From an uncultured Clostridia bacterium (GTDB lineage: Bacteria; Bacillota; Clostridia; UBA1381): a DNA stretch of 5,198 nt. The notes below the pieces were generated by a model that saw only the letters and a list, made by a program, of their open reading frames with translations, did no database searches and had not been told where the DNA came from. Every line of letters starts with the position of its first letter. Position 1 is the first letter of the stretch. The stretch covers positions 1 to 5,198 of the forward strand of contig CAKSRS010000091.1 in assembly GCA_934487205.1 (NCBI GenBank). The letters are read 5' to 3'. Both the position numbers and the translations under genes were made by a program. Below are positions 1 through 5,198 of this stretch, in pieces.

Positions 1-750
1 TATATATTGTCACTTGTTATTGCCGGCAATTTCGGTTGGCGGGGCGGATACAGAATAGCTTTTGCCATTCAGCTTATCATAACCTTGCTTTTGTTTTTAT
101 CTCTTCCGCTGTGGCGCAAGGCGCACGGCGGTGAAAATGAGTCTGCGGAAAATACACACAAAGATTTATCGTTCGGAAGCGTATTGAAGATTCCGGGGGT
201 AAAAATGATGTGCAGCCTTTTTATTGCCTCCTGTGCCATAGAATGTACCTGCGGCGGTTGGGGCAGTACATTCCTTGTGGAATATAAGCATTTGCCGGCA
301 GAGAAAGCGGCGCAAATCATAATGATTTACTATATTGGAATGACGCTCGGACGATTTTTGTCGGGTGTATTGGCAGCAAAATTACATAGCTGGAAAATAA
401 TAAAGTTAGGTCAAATTGTGTTGGGACTCGCTTTGTTGCTGCTGATTCTTCCCGGAGGAGTATATCTGTGTGCGTTGGGAATGTTTTTGATAGGACTCGG
501 AAACGGTCCGCTGTTTCCGAATTTTAATTACTTGACGCCCGAAAACTTCGGCAGTGATATTTCGCAGTCGGTTATCGGTATTCAGATGGCATCGGCATAT
601 ATCGGAATTATGGTTGCTCCCGCAGTTTGCGGCTTGCTCGGTCAAGTATTCGGAATGGTTATTTTCCCGTTTTATTTGATACTGTTCTACGCTATAATGA
701 TACCGGTAACAGTTCGTGTAAAAACGGTGTTAAAAAGAAACGCGAAATAG
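1..750 (+). CDS. MFS transporter, C-terminal part (5' end outside window)
   Basis: This is the C-terminal half of a major facilitator superfamily permease, an inner-membrane secondary transporter; the substrate cannot be told. The reading frame is open from the first base, so the true start lies upstream. The TTG at position 7 is only an internal codon. The visible protein has about seven hydrophobic helices. It begins with the GWRGGYR segment that typically precedes TM6 in this superfamily, followed by a charged central loop (about codons 38-60). The second half carries GMTLGRFLSG, a TM8-loop-like MFS motif, and a GLGNGPLFPNF stretch followed by a glycine- and alanine-rich helix (QMASAYIGIMVAPAVCG). 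That pattern resembles sugar-type permeases of the FucP-like branch, but this is only a resemblance. The protein ends in a short basic tail (KTVLKRNAK). A probable terminator follows 31 bases after the TAG stop, so it is not obviously co-transcribed with the catalase. Confidence 0.9.
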   Translation, partial: YILSLVIAGNFGWRGGYRIAFAIQLIITLLLFLSLPLWRKAHGGENESAENTHKDLSFGSVLKIPGVKMMCSLFIASCAIECTCGGWGSTFLVEYKHLPAEKAAQIIMIYYIGMTLGRFLSGVLAAKLHSWKIIKLGQIVLGLALLLLILPGGVYLCALGMFLIGLGNGPLFPNFNYLTPENFGSDISQSVIGIQMASAYIGIMVAPAVCGLLGQVFGMVIFPFYLILFYAIMIPVTVRVKTVLKRNAK

Positions 751-781
751 TGTTTATCCTCAAGAATTAAACATATGTTTT

Positions 782-808
782 AAGGCAAACTACACGGGTT
801 GTCTTTTT
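782..808 (+). terminator. probable intrinsic terminator after the MFS gene
   Basis: The arms AAGGCAA (782-788) and TTGTCTT (799-805) pair over 7 bp with one G-U wobble around a 10-base loop. The 3' arm runs into a T tract (804-808). It lies about 30 bases past the transporter stop codon. The stem is moderately weak, so termination may be partial. Confidence 0.5.
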
Positions 809-902
809 ATATGTGCCGAGCATATCAATTATCCGCATTCTGTTTTGATGTAAATATATGCATAAATCAATCAATATCTGCAATACTAAAAACATAACGA
901 TT

Positions 903-910
903 AGAAGGAG
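903..910 (+). promoter_or_regulatory. ribosome binding site that sets the catalase start
   Basis: AGAAGGAG is a near-perfect Shine-Dalgarno sequence. It directly abuts the TTG at 911, leaving no spacer, but lies 9 bases before the in-frame TTG at 920. The second TTG is therefore the likely start codon. The first would add only three residues (M-I-Y). Confidence 0.8.
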
Positions 911-919
911 TTGATATAT

Positions 920-1585
920 TTGTTTAAACACGAAAAAATTCTGTTCCATCCGGTAGGCGTGGAACGTCCCAATCCGCAATATGCCGCTTTGCTTCAGGAG
1001 CAGCTCGGAGGAGCAAACGGAGAAATGAAATCCGCTATGCAGTATATGTCTCAGAGTTTTCGTATAAAAGACCCGAAAATCAAGGATTTGTTTATGGATA
1101 TAGCTGCTGAAGAACTTGGGCATATGGAGATGGTTGCCCAAACAATTAATATGCTCAACGGTCACGATGTTGATGCCGAAAAGGTTCAATCCGGAGAAAT
1201 TCAGACTCATGTGTTGCTCGGATTAAACCCGGGACTCATAAATGCCTCGGGATATTCGTGGAATGCAGACTATGTTACCGTAACCGGTGACTTGTGTGCC
1301 GATCTTCTGAGCAACATCGCATCAGAACAGAGGGCAAAGGTTGTATATGAGTATCTCTATCGGCAGATTGAGGATAAAAAAGTACGGGAAACGATTGACT
1401 TTTTGCTTAACCGTGAAGAAGCACATAATCAGATGTTCCGTGATGCCTTTAACGAAGTGCAGGAAAGCGGTTCAAACCGTGACTTTGGCACAACCAAAGC
1501 CGCAAGAATGTATTTTTCTCTGTCAAATCCCGGGCCTAATGCATTTGCAGGTAATGAAGTTACTGCACCGAAATTTGAAAATTAA
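920..1585 (+). CDS. manganese catalase family protein (CotJC-like)
   Basis: This is a non-haem dimanganese catalase of the ferritin-like four-helix fold, which converts hydrogen peroxide to water and oxygen. The predicted protein is 221 aa, longer than CotJC spore-coat proteins (about 190 aa) and shorter than the Lactobacillus plantarum enzyme (about 266 aa). All five family metal ligands can be placed: Glu35 (in GGANGE), Glu65 and His68 (in AEELGH), Glu136 (in ASEQR) and His169 (in REEAH). The 33-residue distance between the last two matches the known Glu148/His181 pair of the L. plantarum enzyme, so the protein should be active. The N-terminus (FKHEK...HPV.VERPNP) is typical of the clostridial CotJC/Mn-catalase group. 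The start is taken as TTG 920 on ribosome-site spacing. No cotJA or cotJB gene precedes it, and it is flanked by terminators on both sides, so it is probably a single-gene unit. I could not identify its promoter or a PerR box in the 750-903 gap. A role in oxidative stress or spore coat is inferred from the family. Confidence 0.93.
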   Translation: MFKHEKILFHPVGVERPNPQYAALLQEQLGGANGEMKSAMQYMSQSFRIKDPKIKDLFMDIAAEELGHMEMVAQTINMLNGHDVDAEKVQSGEIQTHVLLGLNPGLINASGYSWNADYVTVTGDLCADLLSNIASEQRAKVVYEYLYRQIEDKKVRETIDFLLNREEAHNQMFRDAFNEVQESGSNRDFGTTKAARMYFSLSNPGPNAFAGNEVTAPKFEN

Positions 1586-1590
1586 AATTA

Positions 1591-1634
1591 AAAGCTGAAT
1601 TCTCGGTTTGAACTTCCGGGTATTCAGCTTTTTT
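1591..1634 (+). terminator. strong intrinsic terminator of the catalase gene
   Basis: A perfect 10-bp stem pairs AAAGCTGAAT (1591-1600) with ATTCAGCTTT (1622-1631). After a T-T mismatch it is extended inward by five more pairs (1602-1606 with 1616-1620, one of them G-U), leaving a 9-base loop. A run of six T follows (1629-1634). It begins five bases after the catalase stop codon and separates that gene from the TetR-led cluster. Confidence 0.9.
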
Positions 1635-1724
1635 AGTTGCTGATGCTACATATGTTTCGGCAGCGGGAGACAAAAAAATTCTGTTATTTATCCGTATTAA
1701 TCATTAAAATTTTCCTTAAAACTC

Positions 1725-1753
1725 TTGACAAGTAACCGTTCGTTTGCTATAAT
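1725..1753 (+). promoter_or_regulatory. sigma-A promoter of the tetR-led cluster
   Basis: A consensus -35 box TTGACA (1725-1730) and a consensus -10 box TATAAT (1748-1753) are separated by exactly 17 bp. The expected transcription start is near 1760. Both hexamers are perfect, so the promoter should be strong when unrepressed. The operator repeats described separately sit inside the spacer and just downstream, which implies tight repression. Confidence 0.92.
1731..1748 (+). promoter_or_regulatory. upstream operator half-copy in the promoter spacer
   Basis: AGTAACCG-TT-CGTTTGCT is an imperfect 18-bp inverted repeat: 6 of 8 positions in the right arm match the reverse complement of the left. 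Its left arm is identical to the left arm of the perfect palindrome at 1757-1774, which starts 26 bp downstream. It fills the gap between -35 and -10, so a bound dimer would block sigma-A polymerase. The assignment to the adjacent TetR protein is inferred from position. Confidence 0.7.
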
Positions 1754-1755
1754 TA

Positions 1756-1775
1756 TAGTAACCGAGCGGTTACTA
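1756..1775 (+). promoter_or_regulatory. palindromic operator over the transcription start
   Basis: A perfect inverted repeat has 9-bp arms (TAGTAACCG and CGGTTACTA) around a 2-bp centre (AG). It starts three bases after the -10 box, covers the predicted transcription start and ends 20 bases before the tetR ATG. Size and placement fit a self-regulating TetR-family repressor. Binding has to be tested; the palindrome itself is directly visible. Confidence 0.85.
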
Positions 1776-1794
1776 CTGTTTAAGGAGTGAAATT

Positions 1795-2424
1795 ATGGCA
1801 GGAAATACTAAAGAGCGAATCTTGGAAACTGCACTTGAATTGTTTGCACAGAGCGGATATTTGGGAACTTCTATGAGCGATATTGCGGGTGAACTGGGAA
1901 TTACCAAAGGCGCTTTGTATAAGCACTATACGAGCAAACAGGAAATACTTAGCAGCATTGTGGAACGGATGAACAAAATGGACTATGAACGAGCCGAAGA
2001 ATATGAAATGCCGGAGGCGGAGCCGGACGGTTTTGCAGAAGCTTATTTGCACACACCGATTGAAAAGATTCGTGCCTACGCTATGGCGCAGTTTGACCAT
2101 TGGACAAAAGAGCATTTCCCCTCAAACTTTCGAAAAATGCTGACATTAGAGCAATACCGTGATTCAAAGCTTGCTAAGCTTTATCACGATTATTTGGCGA
2201 CCGGTCCCACCGAGTATATGGCGGCAATTTTCCGAAAGCTGACGGATTCAGATGATGCCGCTATGCAGTTGGCGCTTGAATTTTACGGTCCGATGTTCCT
2301 GCTATACAGCGTTTACGATGGGGCAACCAATAAAGAAAGCATTGCGCCCCGGCTTCGTGCGCACATTGACCGCTTTATTGAGAAAGTTGAATCAGATTAC
2401 AGAAAGCCGGGAAATTCATTATGA
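1795..2424 (+). CDS. TetR/AcrR family transcriptional regulator
   Basis: This is a 209-aa ligand-responsive DNA-binding protein of the usual TetR size. Residues 5-52 form the three-helix N-terminal domain. ERILETALELFAQSGYLGTS is the first helix and turn, SMSDIAGELGIT the second helix, and TKGALYKHYTSKQEIL the recognition helix with the characteristic LY.HY.SK.E.L signature. The rest (about 55-209) is the helical ligand-binding and dimer domain, which is too variable to name a ligand. The ATG at 1795 is preceded by AAGGAG (1782-1787) at 7-base spacing. The gene sits directly behind a consensus promoter carrying two operator-like repeats, so autorepression is likely. Its TGA stop overlaps the ATG of the next gene (ATGA at 2421-2424), implying translational coupling and a shared transcript. 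It is the probable regulator of the genes that follow. Confidence 0.95.
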   Translation: MAGNTKERILETALELFAQSGYLGTSMSDIAGELGITKGALYKHYTSKQEILSSIVERMNKMDYERAEEYEMPEAEPDGFAEAYLHTPIEKIRAYAMAQFDHWTKEHFPSNFRKMLTLEQYRDSKLAKLYHDYLATGPTEYMAAIFRKLTDSDDAAMQLALEFYGPMFLLYSVYDGATNKESIAPRLRAHIDRFIEKVESDYRKPGNSL

Positions 2425-2687
2425 AAACAAATATAGAAGAAAAACATCGGGTTTTGTGCCCGAAATGCGGAAAAGAAATGAGAAAAGGCTATCTGTTCAG
2501 CAGTAAGGACGGCGCATTCAGTTTTGCAAACGAAGCGCCGAGTGCCTTGGAAAATGCAAAAAACGCAGATGGCTTTGTAAAGCTCACAGGGTTGAAGGTC
2601 GGCGGCCGCACCAAAGTGGAGGGCTGCTGCTGCGATATGTGCAGAACGATTATCATTTCATACGGAAAGGAAACGACGGAAATATGA
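2421..2687 (+). CDS. small zinc-ribbon protein, DUF6487-like (PF20097 type)
   Basis: This 88-aa soluble protein carries two cysteine pairs: Cys13-x-x-Cys16 (LCPKCGKEMRKGYL) near the N-terminus and Cys71-x-x-Cys74 near the C-terminus, the latter within a cysteine cluster Cys69-Cys70-Cys71. The spacing suggests one zinc-ribbon knuckle formed by the two pairs. The CPKCGKEM.KGY opening is typical of a small uncharacterised Firmicutes family that I associate with DUF6487; this assignment is from memory of the pattern. The biochemical role is unknown. Candidates are protein-protein or nucleic-acid binding, or metal or redox sensing. The gene overlaps tetR by 4 bp at its start and the next gene by 4 bp at its end (ATGA at 2684-2687), so it is a firm member of the operon. 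No signal peptide or membrane segment is visible. Confidence 0.78.
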   Translation: MKTNIEEKHRVLCPKCGKEMRKGYLFSSKDGAFSFANEAPSALENAKNADGFVKLTGLKVGGRTKVEGCCCDMCRTIIISYGKETTEI

Positions 2688-3094
2688 AACTCTATTTTGG
2701 AAATGCTGTCACTTCGGCGACAACGCTTATGATTCTTGCTCTGCTCGGATTTATCGTCTATTCAGTCTTTAACCGTGCTAATATTGAGTATTGGGGATGC
2801 AGAAGTGTTATAGTGCTGGTTTTCGGACTTGTGGTCTGATGCTTTGCGGCAGCACGGGACGGTTTGGATAAGACTATTCAGCACGCCATCGACGGAAGCT
2901 ACGCACCGGGACTGTTCCCGCTCGTCAGTGTGCCCACCATCGTCGGCTGTGTCGGTGCGCTGCTGATTATCATTGCCGCCATTGCTACGCCGATTGCAAA
3001 AACGCAAAAGCTGCGCGAGGTTTGGTTCTATGTGATGTCGAGTGGCGCAGTGCTGAAAATTGTGACGATGGAGATCGCACGAATCATTCTTTGA
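2684..3094 (+). pseudogene. four-helix membrane protein interrupted by in-frame TGA
   Basis: The start ATG overlaps the previous stop (ATGA). Reading gives 51 residues, then TGA at 2837-2839, and then the same frame stays open for 84 more codons to a TGA at 3092-3094. Read through, the product is 136 residues with four hydrophobic segments: about 12-29, 41-57, 82-103 and 112-135. A loop with DGLDKTIQHAIDGSYAPG lies between the second and third. The interrupting codon (52) falls inside the second helix, in VFGLVV*CFAAA. A single G-to-A change from TGG (Trp) would explain it. UGA cannot simply mean Trp here, because TGG is used for Trp and TGA ends neighbouring genes. I do not recognise the family, and the role is unknown. 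As written, only the first helix and part of the second would be made. Alternatives are a sequencing error, programmed readthrough, or selenocysteine (no convincing SECIS hairpin seen). Confidence 0.75.
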
Positions 3095-3114
3095 AGTGAA
3101 AATGAACTGTACTT

Positions 3115-3582
3115 ATGCCGCAAATGAATAAGGTCGGAAAATTTATTTTCGGAGAATCGGTGATTCGTCCCAATAGACGGGTGCAACTCCCAACCCAGGC
3201 TTTGGATAAATACCATATTGCTTCGGAAGGAAAGGTCTATCTGTTTACCGGGAGCAAAATTACGGGCGGTTTCTGCGCGACACGGCGGGGACTGCTTCTA
3301 CCGTCAAAGCTGGCACATATTTTGACTGAAACGCCAGCACTTCTAAATTACGATGCTCCTGCCGAGACATTTCTTCCCTACAAGGGTCGTTCGTATTGCT
3401 GGACAGCCATTTCAGAGGCTGGCGAGATCACGCTGACGGAAGGAATGATGACATTTCTGCACCTGAAACCGGAAATGCAGCTCCTGTCCATTCGCAGCAG
3501 CGATATTGCCTTTACTATGGGCGCAAAAGGGCCGCTTTTGGAAAAGGCGGCACATTTTGACGGTGAGATTCCGCTGTTTTGA
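3115..3582 (+). CDS. hypothetical protein with two AbrB/MraZ-like repeats
   Basis: This 155-aa soluble protein is not recognised with certainty. Two segments look like AbrB/SpoVT swapped-hairpin elements. Residues 16-49 (VIRPNRRVQLPTQALDKYHI...) and 98-131 (AISEAGEITLTEGMMTFLHL...) align without gaps, with six identities (Ile17/99, Leu25/107, His34/116, Glu38/120, Ser47/129, Ile49/131) and matching hydrophobic positions. Two such elements in about 150 residues recall MraZ, so DNA binding is a reasonable guess but not shown. The C-terminal part has a distinctive SIRSSDIAFTMGAKGPLLE stretch that looks conserved. The gene begins 20 bases after the membrane-protein gene. No good ribosome site precedes ATG 3115 or the in-frame ATG 3124, so the start is uncertain and translation may depend on coupling to the upstream gene. 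The in-frame stop at 3103-3105 rules out a longer N-terminus. Confidence 0.62.
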   Translation: MPQMNKVGKFIFGESVIRPNRRVQLPTQALDKYHIASEGKVYLFTGSKITGGFCATRRGLLLPSKLAHILTETPALLNYDAPAETFLPYKGRSYCWTAISEAGEITLTEGMMTFLHLKPEMQLLSIRSSDIAFTMGAKGPLLEKAAHFDGEIPLF

Positions 3583-3603
3583 GAAAGGGGTCATGAGGAT
3601 AAA

Positions 3604-4221
3604 ATGAAAGATTTAATAGTATATGTTCACGGAAGGGGTGGCTCAGCTGGGGAAGCTGAGTACTACAAAACGCTCTTTTCTAATAGTGAAGTGATAGGGT
3701 TTGATTACCATTCCCAAACGCCTTGGGCGGCAAAGAAAGAGTTTTTCGCTTTTTTTGCCGAAAAGAAAGAGCAATGCAAGCAGCTCACTCTGATAGCAAG
3801 CAGTATCGGCGCCTTTTTTGCGTTATCCGCACTGGATGAGACGCTGGTAGACAATGCCTTTTTTATCTCCCCGGTCGTGGATATGGAAGCCCTGATTGGC
3901 AACATGATGCAATGGTCGAATGTGACCGAACAAGATCTTGCAGAAAAACGGGAAATCACCACAGATTTCGGAGAAACGCTGTCTTGGGAGTATCTTTGCT
4001 ATGTGCGCAAACATCCAATTATCTGGCATGTTCCAACCTGTATTCTGTACGGCGAGCGTGATCATCTGACATCAATAGAAACGGTATCCGCATTTGCAAC
4101 GCAACACCACGCAGAGTTGACTGTCCTGCCCGGCGGCGAGCATTGGTTCCATACCGAGGAACAGATGCAGTTTCTGGCTCATTGGATTAGAGCCCGCAGC
4201 TTGAAAGATGTCTGTGGCTGA
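3604..4221 (+). CDS. alpha/beta hydrolase
   Basis: This is a 205-aa small cytoplasmic alpha/beta-fold hydrolase, probably an esterase or related serine hydrolase; the substrate is unknown. The oxyanion segment is His9-Gly10 in VYVHGRGGS. The nucleophile elbow is Ala65-Ser66-Ser67-Ile68-Gly69, with Ser67 as nucleophile; alanine in the first position departs from the usual Gly-x-Ser-x-Gly but is tolerated in the superfamily. The acid is Asp153 in LYGERDHLT and the base His180 in GGEHWFH. Together they form a complete Ser-Asp-His triad in the expected order, and there is no signal peptide. GAGG at 3595-3598, 5 bases before the ATG, is a serviceable ribosome site. The gene follows the AbrB-like gene by 21 bases with no terminator between, so it is probably in the same operon. 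Its short length (little cap domain between strands) fits the YqiA-like small esterase type, which is only a similarity. Confidence 0.88.
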   Translation: MKDLIVYVHGRGGSAGEAEYYKTLFSNSEVIGFDYHSQTPWAAKKEFFAFFAEKKEQCKQLTLIASSIGAFFALSALDETLVDNAFFISPVVDMEALIGNMMQWSNVTEQDLAEKREITTDFGETLSWEYLCYVRKHPIIWHVPTCILYGERDHLTSIETVSAFATQHHAELTVLPGGEHWFHTEEQMQFLAHWIRARSLKDVCG

Positions 4222-4284
4222 TGATACTTCACGCTGCAGGCTGCAAAACGAGAATCAAAAATATAACTGTGAGAGGCAGCAGGA

Positions 4285-5198
4285 ATGGAACTTCAGGAAC
4301 TGTATTCGTATATACAAAAATATCAGCCGAACATCTGTCAGATCAGCGTACTGCAAGGTGGAAACGAAATCTACTCCGCAGAATGGAATGGCTACCAGCG
4401 GACAGACTGTGTCCATGTCGCGTCCGCAACGAAAAGCGTTATGGCGTTGCTGATCGGTATCGCTATTGACTGCAAAATGATTGGCAGTGTAAATGATAGG
4501 GTGCTTTCCTACTTCCCGGAGTATCCAGTCAAACGCAGCGAAAAGACAATTTTTGATGTGACTATCCGGCTTCTGCTTGCCATGCGCGCACCATATAAGG
4601 GGCATGGCGAACCATGGACGAAGGTGTGTTCCGGTGAGGACTGGACGAGGGCATCTCTGGACTTCCTTGGCGGAAAGGGTGGCATCACCTATGAATTTGA
4701 CTATCGGACGGTTTGCCTGCACATTCTTTCAGGCATCCTTTTCAACGCCACCGGGATGAAAACCGTGGACTTTACAAATGAATATCTGTTCTGTCCTCTC
4801 GGCATTGCCGATCACAAAAACGCTTACGCCGGAACCGCGCAGGAGCATAAGCTGTTCATAATGGGCAAAGCGCCGAGGAAGCCTGTGTGGCTTGCCGACC
4901 CGCAGGGACTGGCGGGCTCCCGGCTACGGGCTGTGTCTAAGTGCCGCAGATATGGCAAAGCTCGGTCAGCTCTGTCTGTAAAACGGCACATGGAACGGGC
5001 AAAAGATTATTTCCGCCGAATGGCTTCGGGAAATGCTTTCTCCGTGCAGGATCGAAAGCGGCACTTTCAGCGGAAAGTCTTACGGCTATCTTTGGTGGAG
5101 CGTGCACCCGGAAAGAAATGTTTATGCCGCAATCGGTGACAGCGGCAATGTGATCTATGTTGATCCGAACGAGAAAGTTGTGGTCGCAGTATCTGCCT
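4285..5198 (+). pseudogene. serine hydrolase (beta-lactamase/S12 type), frameshifted and interrupted
   Basis: This is a penicillin-binding-protein-like serine hydrolase of the beta-lactamase/S12 fold. The catalytic Ser47-x-x-Lys50 is in HVASATKSV. Other family features include VTIRLLLAM.APYK, an FDYRT segment where the Tyr-containing second motif is expected, and LHILSGILFNATG. There is no signal peptide, so the protein is probably cytoplasmic. The start ATG 4285 has GAGAGG (4271-4276) at 8-base spacing. The frame is coherent to DPQGLAGS near 4918. An extra C in the CCC at 4919-4921 then shifts it: dropping one C gives DPQGLAGS-GYGLCLSAADMAKLGQLCL. That restored frame meets TAA at 4979-4981 but continues as NGTWNGQKIISAEWL, SYGYLWWSVHP and IGDSGNVIYVDPNEKVVVAV to the window edge. 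The frame that stays open from the start to 5139 is therefore not the natural C-terminus; its last 70 or so residues are Arg-rich frameshift product. The gene is likely inactive. The 3' end lies outside the window. Confidence 0.88.

Noticed and set aside
769..780. 12-bp palindrome AAACATATGTTT between the MFS and catalase genes
   Set aside because: It is short, A/T-rich and sits just before the terminator stem. Palindromes of this kind occur by chance in AT-rich DNA, and nothing links it to a regulator.
810..900. PerR-type or sporulation sigma promoter for the catalase gene
   Set aside because: I searched by eye for a TTATAAT-type PerR inverted repeat, sigma-A boxes with about 17-bp spacing and sigma-E/K-like boxes. 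Only poor partial matches were found, so no promoter is annotated.
767..1210. 147-codon open frame on the minus strand, over the catalase upstream region and N-terminus
   Set aside because: It covers the terminator, the ribosome site and the first third of a clear manganese catalase gene on the other strand. Its translation resembles no family and is rich in residues expected from an antisense shadow.
2837..2860. Selenocysteine insertion at the in-frame TGA
   Set aside because: Only a 4-bp stem is visible directly downstream, well short of a bacterial SECIS hairpin. The hydrophobic helix context suits Trp, and no redox motif surrounds the codon.
3642..3660. 7-bp perfect hairpin (CTCAGCT, loop GGGGA, AGCTGAG) early in the alpha/beta hydrolase gene
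   Set aside because: It lies inside well-conserved coding sequence (GGSAGEAE), is short, lacks a T tract and is too far from the start codon to mask the ribosome site.
4255..4722. 155-codon open frame on the minus strand opposite the serine hydrolase
   Set aside because: The + strand encodes a recognisable SxxK serine hydrolase through the whole interval. The antisense product has no motif, and no ribosome site or promoter was seen.

Overview
The window looks like a chromosomal stretch from an anaerobic Firmicute, most likely a Clostridia-type gut bacterium. The reasons are moderate GC, strong AAGGAG-type ribosome sites, a textbook sigma-A promoter, a CotJC-type manganese catalase with a TTG start, and short ATGA-overlapped genes. 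Species cannot be assigned from the sequence alone. All supported genes are on the + strand. No RNA genes, CRISPR arrays, insertion sequences or phage genes were found.

Layout. (1) 1-750: the C-terminal half of an MFS transporter that begins before the window, followed by a probable intrinsic terminator. (2) 920-1585: a single-gene unit encoding a manganese catalase with all five metal ligands, closed by a strong hairpin terminator. (3) 1725-1775: a sigma-A promoter with two copies of an inverted repeat, one between -35 and -10 and one over the expected transcription start. (4) 1795 to the window end: a co-directional cluster of TetR regulator, small zinc-ribbon protein (DUF6487-like), four-helix membrane protein, AbrB/MraZ-like protein, alpha/beta hydrolase, and a serine hydrolase of the beta-lactamase/S12 type. 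The first three genes are joined by 4-bp ATGA overlaps, and no terminator is visible inside the cluster, so it is probably one autoregulated operon.

The cluster appears to be decaying or phase-interrupted. The membrane-protein gene has an in-frame TGA at codon 52, with clear continuation of the same protein behind it. The serine hydrolase gene has one extra C in a CCC run near 4919-4921 plus an in-frame TAA at 4979-4981, after which recognisable family sequence continues to the end of the window. The regulator, zinc-ribbon, AbrB-like and alpha/beta hydrolase genes appear intact.

The most interesting signals are the two-operator promoter, the unfamiliar gene set it controls, the internal duplication in the AbrB-like protein, and the interrupted genes. 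No defence system or other clearly new machinery can be demonstrated. The function of the TetR-led cluster is unknown; a link to membrane stress or to small ester or amide substrates is only an inference from two hydrolases plus a membrane protein.
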